NCBI GenBank assembly: GCA_907163375.1
Contig: CAJQUW010005533.1
Span: 1,699,001 to 1,763,000 of the forward strand
Reading direction: 5' to 3'
DNA: 64,000 nucleotides
Source of the DNA: Prostheceraeus crozeri
Taxonomy: Eukaryota > Platyhelminthes > Polycladida > Euryleptidae
Position 1 is the stretch's first letter. Every line of letters starts with the position of its first letter. The notes under the pieces are model-generated. The model did no database searches. It saw only the letters and a program-made list of their open reading frames with translations, and was not told the origin of the DNA. Positions 12,601-27,600 of this stretch are shown piece after piece. The translations under genes were made by a program, and so were the position numbers.

Positions 12601-15600
12601 CGAAGCGTTATCTGCCTATCGCTGAAGTTTCATCTCCTAAAAGAAGAAGACGCAGCAATTCCAAGTTAGCCACTAACGATGAGAACAGTAAGACACCAGA
12701 GTTGCTACCAGCGCTGAAAAAGGACACTTGGCGGCCAAAAAGGAAGCAGACAAGCATTGATGCTAAGATGAAGGTGGAACATAAGTCAGAGAATGTGGAG
12801 ACACATGTTAAGGGCAAGAGACGAACGCGAAAAAGTCATGCTGAGAAGAAAGAAGCCGCATATGAAGCGAAGCAAGAAGTGAAGGATTCAGCACATTCCA
12901 GAAAGAAAATTCCTATTAAGAGACAATTGAAGTTTAAGGGAAGTGCTGGTAGCTGTAGAAATATTCGTCAGACAAAAACTAATAACGAATTAGACGCGAA
13001 TACCAAAGAAAATAGGGCATTAGATCAAAAGCATAAGATGAGAAATCAATCGGTGAATGCACCTCGTCCGTGTACATCAATTTATTTATCGGAAAAGCAA
13101 TCAAATAGGAAGAACCCACGGAATCCAGAGTCGTACAGAAGACCTCGATATCCGGCCTGGTTTCAGCCTTCACCTCGACCTGTATCCTCTAGACTCATCC
13201 AACCGTCACCACGACCTATTTCTTCCCGACTGAGGCGAAGATCTCATCGAAGTAATGATGCAACTGACAATCTTCAACTGCCTCCCTCACCACCAACTGT
13301 CATTCCAACAAACATTCAGAGGACGGCAGTCAGCAGGCAAAGGGCAATCGACCAAAGTAATAAAATGAATTATAATGAAAATAGCAAAGGCGAGCATGAA
13401 GGGATAAGTGCGAAGCTTGAAGTGTGTTCAGATGGAAGTAAATCTCGAGGAGTAAAGGGTAAAACAACTGAGGTCTCATCGAAGACTTTCAATCAATGCG
13501 ATAAAGTCATTGAAAGAAAGAAATCAAATACCTCTGCATTTGTAAAAGAGTGTGGCGGTAGAAAAAAATCGTGTGTCTCCAATCGCAAGGGAAGAAATGA
13601 GCCATGTAAAGACAAGGCACCAGATGATAATCAAAAACTAAATGGAGAGAAGGTTTCTGAAGAGAATGACAAAGTATCAGTCAAGAGAGGAACACGTCAA
13701 CTTAACAAAGATAAGGCAGATAATCAGATTCAGAGTCATCAAAGCGATATTCCCCTCGAAAAAGGGAACTTAATCAATCGAAAAGAACTAAGTGTATTTC
13801 GTGAAGAGATTCCAAGTCCTTTCTATCAAAGTGTAAACTATCAATCACAGGTCAAGAAAGTCGATGCTTCTGCAGCACAGGGCAACACAGAAAATGAAGA
13901 AGACTCCAAACTAATCGATCAAAATGAAACTCAGAGAGATTTGGCAAATGAAATCAATGCCGGGAAGCGTTTAGATTTGCGCAAAGAGAAGGCAACCCCT
14001 CCTGTTCGAGGAGAACAGCGTGGCACTCGACAGCGTAAGGCTAAAATGGCTATTGATAAAAATGCAGAGAAGTCCGAGAACTTCATAGACTGTGAGCAGA
14101 AGAAGATGAGGGTAGAAGCAGATGCCTCAAGTCATAAGAAGCAAAAGAAGAAGAGAGGAGAAGCAGATGCATCAAGCCATAAGAAACAAAAGAAGATGAG
14201 TGACGAAGAAGATACCTCAACCTGTAAGAAACAAAAGAAGGTGAGTGAAGAAGAAGATACCTCAACCCGTAAGAAACAAAAGAGGATTAGTGTAGACGGA
14301 CATATCTCAAGTCATGAAAAACACAGAAAGCTAAATGGAGGAGAGCTTTCAAGTCATCTTGAACATTGCAACGGTAGGGAATCAAAGTCTGATATATTTG
14401 GTGATCGTGGAATATATGAAGTTCGTGACGACAGGACAGAAATTCTCAGTCCATCTAAGGATGCATATGTTTGTGGAGAGAAAACCGGTTTCGATGAAAA
14501 TACCAAAGAAAGTGTAGAAGAAGCATGTTTTCATCAACGGATGATGTGTGAAGAGAATACTATGCCCTTTAATCAAGACGACTCCTATGGACTAAAGACA
14601 GAGGCTGTCTGTAAAATAGATCGAAATGAGAGAGATGAAAATATGACCGATGTTGTCAGCCACAATGATCAAAATGATGTCCAAGAGCAAGCGATAAATG
14701 TTTCAATTCAAGAAGGAAGACACGAGAGCCTTGAGCGGAAGGCAACATCGTGCATGCAAACAGAAAAATCTGAGTCTGCCAGACAGAAAGCAAGTCTTGC
14801 TAATCAGAATAAAAATGACAATACCTGCGACGAAGAAGAAATATCCTTCATTACTATGGAACTGGATGAGGGTGATGTAGAAAATGTGGTTAAAAGTGAA
14901 AGTAATTACTCTTATGAAAGGGAAGAAGTCTCCAAATATTGCGAAACAAACAAGGACCGCAATCTAAAGAGTAGCATTTCCATTCAGGAGGTTAAACACG
15001 AGCCTAGCAAAGGAAATGTAAAGGCTCCCAGGAAAATGTTGAAATCCGAGTTCTATGGACTGGAAACAAAGGCTATCATTCACAGTGAGCCAGTGCCAGC
15101 TCGTGAAGAAGGCAAATTTGTTCATCGTCAAAATGAACACGACAAAGCAGTTATCTTAAGTCAAATTGCAAATGAAGCTCTTGAAGAGAAGATGGTTGCT
15201 TCCAATCAAAGAAAGTCTGAAGGAGAGATATTCGTTTCTAGTCATCGTGAGCACTATAAAACAACTGAAGAGGAAGATATCATGAGCTTTTGTCATGATG
15301 AACATGACGGAGTTCATGAAGAGGAAGTAATTGATTCCGATAAACCGGAGGAGACCCATGACTGGAAGGCAGATATCTGTAATGTTGAACAACTCGAGAA
15401 CTTAGATGAAAGGTCGAAAGTTAATGAAAGTCAATTGCAAGACTGTAGAGAGAACGCGAATACAATGTGTTACAGTGAAAAAGAGATTATCATTACAGAA
15501 TCAGCTGATGTTTCCAGAGATGCAGAGAATGGTAGGGTTCGAGTAGAAAATGTTGTTGTACATGAAGATGCAAATAATCTGAGTGCATGGACAAGCACTA

Positions 15601-18600
15601 AAAAGGACGAACGCAAAACGTGCGAACAAGCAGCTAAAGTCTCCATTCCAAAAAAGATGTCAAAATCTAATGAGAAGGAAACAGATGAATGCCTTATTGA
15701 ACAGGATGAAGCGAGCGGGGATGCGGAAAGCCTTTCGTGTGTCATTAACGAAAATGAAGTCATTAAAGACAAGATAGAGCTTGTCAGTGATAGCGTGCAA
15801 AGCGAGAATGAAGGAGAAAAAACAAGTTTTTCCAAGGCTCACGTAAAGTTCGAGCATAATCGAGATAGAACAGGAGTCTCCAGTCATACAGCTCAAGGCA
15901 GTGTTGATCATAATAAGACAAATGTCGACACTTACAATCATAATATTTGTAGAGAAAGGGCAATGAACACTAGTCACAGAGAGAAAGAGAGCGAAGTGAA
16001 TTTCCCTCGTCTCCATGACTTGACATACACTGGTGATGTGAAGATAAAGGATGATTCCTCTGTTCGTAATTCTAAAAGTCCAGGAACTTCTTCACAGGGC
16101 AAATCACAACTTCAACAAAAGAAAAGGAGGAGGAAGAGAAAAAAATGTTCAGTTGATCTTGACGCAAGTTCCTACGAAGATGATGGTAAGTTTATATCAC
16201 ATTTTTATGGCTAGATGAATAGTGTCAGAAATATGACTTCGAAGAAATTGTCCACAAAGAAGAGTCTTCCATGTACCGCAAAACCTCTAATATGGTTCCT
16301 CCACCATGGTTCGAGAAATAGACTGCGTCCTCTAATAAAGCTCCATTTCTAATAGCCACCTCTAATCTTGCCTTCTATGATATTATGTTATAGATCTGAC
16401 AATAAGCAATATCATTTCTTTCGAATCTTAAATGATATACAGATCTAGTTAATTAATGGCAAATTGTGGGTTTTAATTCGTCGATCAAGAACTAGGAATA
16501 CATACGCACACATATGAATCTCTGTTCTCGGTTGAATAAGATCGATAACTGAGATTTTTGTTTTTGTACAATGTACATAACATAGAAACTCTAAATTTCT
16601 TACATTTGATAATCACATCCTAACTAAATTTTGTATTTTTATGTATTTACCCTAGGATTGCGACATCGTTATTGCAATGAACATTTCTTCAAGTTAAAAT
16701 AAGTCGAGGCTCCACGTCCATTTGTTTCATTACTATAAAATAATGTGTGAATTATAAGTGGTGTTTGTGATGTATTGATGACATTTTGGAACATAGACGC
16801 TCAATGACAGGATTGGTCCAAAGGGTTGAGAAACCAGTCTTCCATTGAACGTAATGCAAATTGAACTCAAAATTCTGACCAGCCAAAGCGCACCATTAGG
16901 CTCAGTATCTCTCTGGATGGTGGGTCCGTAAAAGCTCGTTGCCTCGAAGTCCTCAACACAAAACCGCTGTCTTCTACCTTCTATTACTGAACCTGAGTTT
17001 AAAGAATTGCTTGCTCTAGAAACGAAGCATCGTTTACCCAGGAAGTGTAATCATAAAAATATTATAGACAGTATCACAGTTTCGCTCGATAAGCACATAG
17101 CTAAGATGTGTAGGAAGCACAAAAAAATTTTAAGAGCTGATTATTCGGATTGGAGGAATAAGATTTTAAAATTAGTGCGAGGCAAACTATATAATAATAA
17201 GCTGAAGAACCAAAACAGTAACAATAGCAAGAATACAATGAGTAACAGTAACATTAATTCTCTTAGCAAGATTATCAAGTTACTGCATTATTATCATGAT
17301 AACTTCATTATTACTGCGGTAGATAAGGCTAATAGCAATTATGCGTTCATTTGCAAGAAATTCTATGTTTTGGTTTTATTACAGGAACTTGGATTTGATT
17401 TGAAGACATTAACTCCTATAGGTAATAGTACATACATACCTGTTAACATAGAGATCAATAGTTTAGTTGTAAATCATAAAGAGATCATTAGTAATTCCTT
17501 TCATACTATATGTAATAAGGATAATCTTAAACTACCTCGATTGTATTGGATACATAAATTGCATAAAAACCCTTACAAATTTCGCTTCATAGCAGGTACT
17601 AAACAATGCACTACTAAACAACTTTCGACTAAGATTAATAAAGACCTAACCGTTATAAGAAATTACTTTAAGGAATATTGTAACGCTATCTATAAAAATG
17701 GCGGAATTAACTGTTTTTAGAGTATAGTATCTTCGATCGAATTCCTAAATAAGATTCAAAACATCAATATACATAACGTGCAAGTTTTTGACTTCGCCAC
17801 ATTGTACACTAACTTGAATCATGACGATGTTATTCATCACATTTCTGACTTGCTAGATTTGGTGTTTAATGATTCGAATAGGAAATACTTATGCATCGGT
17901 TATGAAAAATGTTTTTTAGCTAGTAAAAAGTATCAAGGCTATAGTGTTTTTACTAAAGATAACTTTAAGGATGCTATTAAATTCATTATTCATGAAGTTT
18001 ACGTCACTTTTGGTGGACAGGTTTTTCGCCATATAAAAGGTATACCGATGGGAGGTAGTTGTAGCCCTTTGCTAGCAGACCTTTTTCTTTTACACTGCGA
18101 ATGTATTTTTATATCTAATCTTATGAAAAGTAAAAAGTATGGCCTAGCTAAACTTCTATCGAATACCTCTAGATATATAGACGATCTGTGTATTATTAAT
18201 TATAAACATTTCGCTTCTTTAATTCCTAAAATTTATCCACCAAGTCTGGAGGCAAGTAGAAGTGGAGATAATGATCACAACATTGAATATTTAGACATTA
18301 AAATGCAAATCACTAATACAGAAGCGGTTACCTCAGTATTTCATAAGGTTGACAACTTCAATTTTCCTGTTACGCTCTTAACATTTCCTCAAAACACTAT
18401 GCCTTACAAAATAGGCATCAAAGTTTTCGCGGGACAGGTTTTGAGATATATTCGCATCTGTACACATGAGAGCGATTTTATTGAAAAAATAAATCGTACC
18501 TCCACCACCCTCATTGCGAGAGGTTATAATCGCTTTGATCTTAAGCGCAGTGCTGAAAAGCAGTTACACAAACACAGAGAGACTTTATTGAAATACGGTT

Positions 18601-21600
18601 ATTTCTCCGCTAAGCAACTTTTGGACAAATGCCCGAACTTTATTTAAGTTTCTTTTCCATATTTCCAGTTTAGTCAGTTCGAATCATCTCGATGGCGTAG
18701 TCAATGTATCTGACTACATGTCCGAGATTTTTCTTTCGAGACTGCTTTCTTTAAAGCAGGGCCCCGCTTGAGCGAGTTTGAACGTACAGGAATTAAGGGG
18801 CCGAAACGTGAATCTTGCTCAAGTTCCTGCTGATGACCTCTATTGCTTTTGTCCTCATCAACTTCATCACAGCATATATCAATTATCTGTTTTAGTTGCA
18901 CTTCATGTAACCTGTGGGAAAGCCAGATCGGTCCTTTGGAGGGATCAAATTCTTTACTTTTCATTATCTTCAGCTTCATCTTCTCACTTCGATTAAAGCA
19001 TTTGCGTAACACCACACGTGGTTGACCAGTTATCCGCATTAGAAATGACAGGTCTGTTTGTAATTGTATTTGACTGATAGCAGATTGGGATAAGTTACAA
19101 AGTTTGAAGTATATAAGCAGACACACAAGTGTCATGTCTATAATCACTCCTTTTTAGACGCTAATGTCATAAGTAAGTTGTTAGATTTATAATTTTGTTT
19201 AAAACGCAGTAGTAAGTTATATTTTTTTTCTTTCAGTTTTTAGTTAGGCCTATAGTATTATTATTTTTCTTTATGATCTACCGGAGGTTAGCCTCAACCA
19301 ATTTAATTCACACTCAACTTCACGTTTCAATTTAATACCGGCTTTGGTATGAAATTTCTTCATCGATGGAGTAACAAACAGTCGCAGCATCCCACTTCAA
19401 AGGGCATGAGCATACTTCCACCATTGCTTCTGAATCTCTTCAGCAACTTCTCCATATTTGGCAACTTTCTATTCTTGGGCATCTTCATCGTTCTCTTCCC
19501 AGGGATCAGTTAGTTTACCCATAATCATTCTCTTTACTATCCTGTTGATCAACACTAGATCAGGTCTTTGGTCAGATAGGGATAATTCATATATCATGCT
19601 AAAGAATTAATATATTACATTATAGGATTGTCTATCCACACGAACTCCTCACCTCCGCGGAACAGATCCAGACACACGAGGAGACTTTCGTGACTTTATT
19701 TGACCTCTTGGTACAAAGTGAATTCACGGAACATACCTGGTGGGTATTGCTGCATCCAAAACTGCCTCTATAATTGCTTGCATGGCAGAACCGTACCAGT
19801 GCATGCACCATTCTCTGTGCAGTGCCACATGACAACCAGAGAGTGTATGGCGACGATTGGCATACTGAGGGTCCTTCCGGATTCCTCAACGTGTCAAATT
19901 AGCGGGGTTCGGAAGCATATACGCCCATTGAAGCCTCCGCTTCAACTGTCAATGGCTCGTATTCCACCAATCGTTTCATGAGATCTTGCGATCTTCAACT
20001 TTCCAGTTGAGCCATCTTCCCTGCTGCCCCTATCGCACTGGCAAGGAATGCTTTCTTCTCTTCTTCCAAATTTCGCACTTCATTCTCTCGCCGCTTCTTT
20101 CTTTGCTCACATTCACTTATATCTAACCAGAATCTAGGGCTTCTCTCTGCCGTGCCAGCACTTCTCCTGTGGTGTTGGACAACTCCCATGTCCTATTCGT
20201 GCTTTGCCATGGCTTAAATGGAAGACACCACCTCCGCCACGGCCCTCTTTCAACTTATTTTGATCTGAGCAGATGTCCTCTATGTTAAAACATGACTATT
20301 TATCCCGCTTAAGATCCGCTGTGGTATTTACAATGATGGCAGAGATCAGTGTCCGGATTCACGCACGAAACTCGTGCATGCACGAATGCACGAAAATTAC
20401 GGTCGATGCACGAAAATCGTGATGTGGATTGCACGAATTTTTGCATCGTTCAGTTTTTTTCAGTATACATCATTTTTGATAGATTTTTATAGATTACCGG
20501 TGTTACTGTACTCCGAGTGCGTAGAGTACAGTACTTGGTGAAGTGAGTGGAAACTGTAAGCTGTCTGCCACATTTAAGATACATTCTGTCTCAGAGAAAG
20601 AAACATTTTACAGATAACAAAATACGATATTCTAAAACGACATGATTATATAATTATCTTTTGATAAGAATCAGGATTCAAATATGACAAATATTTATTG
20701 AAGGTAAATAAAGGCTGTGCACATTTTTTAGGTTGAAAACTTATTCTCATATTTCAGATCATGTACTCAATATTATTGCTGGAGTTAAAAGGTATTTTAC
20801 GTTAACTTGTGTCAGTTTCGCAGCTTTGTGCTCTTTAATGGAAACTTCAAGAACATTCGAAATTGACACTTATTCATATGTAATTCTGTGAAGGATGACG
20901 TGAACAATGTTGTCGAAGATACACACTGGAGATCCATCCAGCAGAAGAAACTCGAGACTGAATTGATGATTGTGGTTAAAACAGCAAAAAGCGCGAGCAA
21001 AAATATTGCCAGTTTGGATGATCATCTCACTTCCACGCAGAGGGAAATACAGAAAAAAAACTTGAAGACCAGTTGGAGAAGCGCCGCCTGCTTGAAAAAT
21101 TGCAAAAGGAGACATTAGATGATGAAAAAGAACTAAGTCGCCTTAGAGCTGAAAAAGACTCTCTCACAAAGAAGAAGGAAAAAGAATGTGAACGTGTCGT
21201 AGAGACTGTTTTGAAACGGAAGGCAGCCGAGCTCCTCCCCAAGATCTCCTCCCTTCCAAAGAAACCAAAAATACCAAAGTGACTTATCTGGTGAACTTCC
21301 ATGTAGACTTTCAGAACAATGGCCAAAGATAATGGACAGCGTCACCTGATAAGTAATCTTTGCAAATAGCAATATGCTCTTAACGTACTAAATTTGTTGT
21401 TTCAATTTGTTTAGTGATACATAAGTATGCGATTTATTATACTGTATACTCGTTCTATCTGTTAACATAATAGGCATGCGCCCTTCCTACCAAAGTAATT
21501 ACTTTCATGATAATTGGATAGGCATACTTTTTTGAAATACCTCCATCAACCCTTAAAATAAGTTAAATCGAAACTCTATACTCAGTGGTCTTAATTGCAT

Positions 21601-24600
21601 CTGGCAGTTGAATGTTCGCATGTAATTTGTAAATTAAAATGTGAGCAGGATTCTTGTTACCCTGGGTAGCTTACATCAATTTTACGTGCATTCACTCAGA
21701 TGTACATTTTAGTACATTACAGTACTGCATGTCAGTCTAACTTTAAGTTCTTATGCAATGATGAGGAATTAAATATGAATGTGTAAAATAGCTCTGAAGC
21801 GGCTTTGCAACGAAATAGTGCTGTCTGGGATCATACTATTCAGAAAAGGTGACTTTTTTTCTATATATATATCATGCACGAAAATTTTCGGGATGCACGA
21901 AAATTTCGAAATTCTAGAATCCGGACACTGGCAGAGATTGAATAATGATGAACTAATACTCCTGCCATTCATACAGAATTTCCTCCAGGGATTTCTGGAT
22001 TGGCCAGTGTGAAAGCTGTCTATCAAGGAATTGAGTTAAGACCTACCAATATAAGCAGTACTATGTAAGCATGTGACAAAGGCTCAGAACGCTCTCAGAA
22101 AAGCAAAAGTTTCTTAGACTGTCACTTAATTTAATAAGTTGGCTAACTGAAACTACGATACAAAATTCTGGAATAAAGAAGCTACAGATCAGTTTTGTCT
22201 TAAAACGCAAAAAAACATTATTATTTGACTCCTTTTTTGAAGATTGATATTTTAAATCCTCTATCTCATTAAGTAACATGATAACTGCATGAAAAGGAGA
22301 TCATTGATGTTATTTCCCTCTTTAATTTCAGACATTGGATCTATCGACTCTGAGGCCACTGTTGCGATGATTGATGAATTCGAGCAACAGCTGACTGCTG
22401 TTGAGACGGGTAACTCACTTCATATTTAGTTAATTCTATACGTTTAGGTTCTACATTTCGTGCATCCATTTCAGAAGACATGATACGAAAGTGTAGAGAC
22501 GTGGATGAAAATGATGCACAAAAATGTCAATTATTTCAGGTAAACAATATTTGCAAGTTAAAGAAAGTAGTTAGATTACTAAAGGATTCTTAACATTTGT
22601 ATGCCGATTTTTCACATTGGCGATGCGTTAAATCAAAATATAGAAAGCAAATAAGCTTGCGCATAGAAAACACTAAACAGATAAAAACTTTCAAATTAAA
22701 TGCAATTTTTTTGAATACACTAATTTTCATATACAAGCTTCAACTAGGCATAATTGATGATCAATTAACGGAATCTAATTTATTTTTGCTTTCGAGAGCT
22801 TGACCATCGTACTTCATCGTTGAGGCGCTCTCCGGCATTGTGTCAGTACTGAGATCTTGGAGAGGAATAATCTGTCATTTCTCTAATCCGTCAAGGCGAC
22901 CACGCGGACGGAGCCGTGTATTGAGGCTCTGACAATACGAGTACATTGTAATGCATCTCTGGCTCTGTTGAGCACTTCTTGACCGGTGCATTAACCTTGT
23001 GATTTGGTCAAGTCCAAGACTTTTGGAATAGGTTTCTTCGCTTCCTTGCTAAGCCCTCAGGACAAAGAAGTGAGTGTGATAGATAATGCTCAACCACATC
23101 TAAGAAAGGTGTTCGTCTAATTGAACACATTTTCGTATATGTAGACTTTTTTTTATTTTCTTGTTTTGTGTGGTGAAGAGTCAACTCCTCGGGCGGTTAA
23201 TTTGCGAAACAAAACAACATGAACGAGTAAGTCACGCAAATCACGTATTTGTTAGGTATATCTAGACATATTAATGGTATTGAATTAAAGGGCATACTAG
23301 TATCTTATGATATGATGCTCTGCACATTATAAATGAACATTTTATAGAATTACTTAAACGATTATTCTAGCCACGCCGAACTCTAACTTTGACAGGTCAA
23401 TCAGGCATCGAAAATCATTGAAAGAGAAATGATTTTGTCGAATCCTACGGAATCACCGGACGTGGATAATTGTGAAAATGCTGATTCAGTGTGGGAATGG
23501 ATGAATCGAACTGAAGAAGCGCTGAAGACTCAAGTTCACTTTCAATCGCGCGCTCAGTCATCGAGGAAGGTCTTCGTGGCTGCAACACCGTTGAGAGTGG
23601 AGGAAGAAAGTTATGAGGAATCACCCAGAAGCACAGATGAGGAACCGGGAGGCTTGCTGACGCCCACATCTGCGCGTATAATGGCAGAGAAAGGAGAGGA
23701 ATTAGTCAGAATGCTGACGGAAGGAGATTCTTCATCCACTTGTGAGGTAAAGTCATTGCACATTTGTGTAAGAAATCTGAAACATTGATCAATTTCTTAT
23801 TGGTATCTTTCTATATTTCTTTGATATATTTTCATGATTAGTGAAGCCACGGATGATGACCTATCAACAATCTAATTTCCAACCATTACTTCTTGAGTGG
23901 GCCCCATCCCCTAATATTATGCAGACTTCAATCACTTCACCTCTCGTTTTACATCCTTCTTGTCCCATCGCTTGAGGTTGGACGGAGTTTGATGGCTGGT
24001 TTCCATTGGTCCCGATCTTGGGCAAGATATTCGCTGATGTTAACGGCATCCAGTTCTTCTTGAACGCATCTGCGCCATGTCTTCTTTGGTCTTTCAATCA
24101 GATGCTTTCCCTCCACCTTCATCGATTCCACTCTCCCGATGACTTTCTCTTCCGCTCTCCTGACATGACCAAACCATCGAAGCCTTCTCTGTCGAATTCG
24201 GTTCTTCAGATGTGTCAGTCCGCACATTCTCACTACCTCTTTATTGTTGACCCGGTCTCGTCATTATGTTCTCATCATGTAGCGCAGCATCTTCTGATCA
24301 CACACATCAAGTCGGCTTCTTTGTTGCTGAATCAATGTCCATGTTTCCGCTCCGCATGGCAGTAGTGATCGCACACACGCTTCGTACACTTGAGCTCTAT
24401 AATACATGCCTCTCAGATTTCCTATTGTTTAGAATTCTTCATTATTGGGGAGTTTAATCGGGAAATGCGTATTTACTATCATTGCCATCCCTGGAAAAAA
24501 TCAGCCGATGAGATAATGCTTGCTAAAATGTTACGGTGTTATTCTTGCTTATGATATATTATATTGTTCATAAAAGGAATGACCATGATATGGAAAAGCA

Positions 24601-27600
24601 CTATTAAAAAACCCAGAATAAATTAAATCAAGGAAGCTTAGAAAAACACCTCAAAGAAACTTAATGATGGAATGCAAGATGCTATGCTTGAAACGGTGCT
24701 CCGTTGCAGTATCGTTTGAAGAGTTGCATGTTGTTCGCTGGTCATTTCAGTGGTTATCTTTCCTGGAGATTTCACAAAAATTTTCGCATCTGGACCCCAA
24801 GCTCCGAAGGTTTCCAAAGCAACCGGACAAAAAAGTTTTTTTTTACTGAATTTCCACCCCTAGCACAGCTATGAGCCATGAACGAAGCTAGGGGTTACTC
24901 AATGAAAAGTAACAAATTGCATTATTTTAGATAAATAAAATTAAAAAAACAGATCATCTAATCTGATTAAGCTGTCCCCATCAGAAACCTATTCGCACGC
25001 CTCTTGAAGGTATCAAGATTGTATTGGTCAGGGAAAGTGGTCTGGGGAAGCTGATTCCAAAACTGTGCCGTGCGAACAAAAAAGCTTTTCGAGCGACTCA
25101 CAGTGCGTGCGCGTTCTAAGCTCATATTATAGCATGTGAGTGCATTAGCTCTGCGTGTGCTTCTGGAGAAGATCTTAGGTTTGGGTACGCACTCATTTAC
25201 TGCAGAGCTGCTTCTACCGAAATAGTACCTGTAGAAGAGACTGAGTGAAGCAACATCCCGTCTGACGGAGAGCGGCTGCAACTTGCTAGCAAGTTTTTCA
25301 CCCATGAGATTCTTGACACGTTTCTCAACCCGTTCAAGGAGGTTAAGATGCGTTTGTGGGGCGCCTTCCCACAGATGACAGCAATGCTCCATCAGAGGAC
25401 GAATAGTGGACTTGTAAAGATAGCAGACTGTCTGTGGTGGAAGATAGCTGCTGGCACGATAGAGACTACCAATGTATTGAGCTGCCTGCTTGCTAATGGA
25501 TTGGATGTACAGTTTCCATGACAAGTCTTTCGTAACCGCCAATCCAAGGAAGGAATGGAATTTTGTTCTCTGATCCTATTATCTGACATCTTAATGCTAT
25601 GATCATCATCTCCTTTAAGTCGTGAGTGCAGAATACTCTGAGTTTTTGAAGGATTGAAGGAAACAAACCAATTGGCGCCCCATTCTGAGACCCTGCGTAA
25701 GTCTTCATTAAGAACGTCGCATAACTGCTGACGTTGCTGAGTGTTTTTAGCGAGTCGCTCATTGGAATTGAAGAGTGTTGTGTCATCTGCATACATCACC
25801 AATTTACTCACTAGGCAGTCTGGGAGGTCTTTGATGTACAGCAGAAAAAGAGTGGGTCCCAAAATTGACCCTTGAGGAACTCCTGCATTGACATACTTGG
25901 TGGAAGATTTTTGGCCATCTAAAACGACAGATATCTGCCGGTCACTAAGGAAAGAAGCAAGAAGTTTGTGGAGTTGATCAGCAACTCCATAGGACTTTAG
26001 CTTCATAAGGAGTCCCTGATGCCAGACTTTATCGAATGCCTTGGAAATATCCAAGGCAACTGATCTCGTCTCACCTTGTCTGTCAAGGACACGACTCACA
26101 TGTTCAGTGACATATGAAAGAAGATCTGCAGTTGATCGAGAGTGCCTGAAGCCATACTGTTCTTCTGATAGATGGTTCTGAGTTTCAAGGAAGTTAACAA
26201 TGTGTTGGTTAATCACAGCTTCAAAAATCTTGCCAGCAATTGGAAGCAGGCTGATAGGACGGTAACTAGATGGAAGAGATGAGTCAGAACCTTTCTTTGG
26301 AACTGGAACCACGGAAGCTACTTTCCAACAAGAGGGAAACTCACCGGTGGATACACATCTACTGAACAGTTTAGATAAAAGTGGAGAAAGCTCAGGTGAG
26401 AGATGCTTGAAGACCGAAACCGGGATGCCATCTGGTCCACTAGACTTAGAGCTATCGAGACCGGCGATGATCTTTTTGACGTTTCGGACTGTGACTGAAG
26501 GAGGACTAACTGTCTCATCAGTGCGCGTGGGAATTGGAGTGGGAATTCTACCTCCATCGTCTAATGACGAATTCTTCGCAAACTCCTTGCAAAGAAGCTC
26601 GGCTTTGTCTGCTGAGTTTGTCGCCATAGAAGTACTGACTTCGGCATGACGGAGTGCTGGATTGGAGGATTTGTTCCTATTGGTGACACTGTTGTAAATC
26701 CTCCAGAAGTCCTTAGAGCCAAGCTTTTGGGTAGCAATGGATTTCCGTACATACAAAGCGTAACGGCTTTTGGCCTGATGTATGGTTTCCTTGCAATGTC
26801 TACGTGCGGTTTTGTACAATTCAAGATTGCCAGCGCTACTGTCACGCTTATACTTATGGAAAAAGTGGTCACGCTGGCAACTTGCAGCTGCACATTCTGG
26901 TGTAAACCAAGGTTGTGAGTGGGGCTTCATTTGGAAAGTACGGTGAGGAATGTAGGCCAACATCCCTATCTGAAGCCACTCTGTCAATTCTTGCGCCGAC
27001 TTGTGGACGTTCTCGCTCAGAATCAAATTCTCAACTTGAACTTGACTAAGAAAAGTGCGGAGGCCACACCAGTCTGCTTTGGAGAAATGATAAACTGTTC
27101 TATGGAAGGGTACAGACGGTGTGGAGCAAATTTGTTTGCCAGAAACTGTGATAACACAGTGATCAGACGTGCCGAGGGGAGAAGTAACCTTGTGTGAAAA
27201 ACAGTTGGATTTGAGGTGAGAAACAGGTCAAGGAGATATCCAGTATCCCATGCTCGGTCAGGCACTCTGGTAGGACAAGTGACAATTTGACTAAGGTTGT
27301 GAGAGACAGCGAAATCCTGGGCTGCCTGACCGGAGAGATCGGTGGTGCGTGAGTGCACAAGCCAGTCAACATTGTGCACGTTGAAGTCACCAAAAACGGC
27401 AACTTCAGCGCTGGGATACTCTTGTAGAAGAGAATCAATCTTGTCAGAAAGAACATTGAAAATATCTGCATTAGTTGATGGAGAGCGGTATAGGAAAAAT
27501 AGAAGAAGAGTGGTCTTCTGCAGCGGCGCAATGAAGGCAAGATACTCATGCCTTGGATCCTCTGAACTACGAAGCCTTCTCAAGGGAAGGCTTGTCTTGG

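Noticed and set aside
18700-18840. Possible hammerhead ribozyme in the Penelope-like flank (GGGCCCC pairing with GGGGCCGAAACG)
   Set aside because: The GAAAC box is present, but no CUGANGA core is found in the correct place on either strand, so the ribozyme fold cannot be supported.
19632-20189. Minus-strand open frames with basic and Cys-containing stretches
   Set aside because: Composition suggests a decayed insert, but no family motif is visible, so no gene is called.
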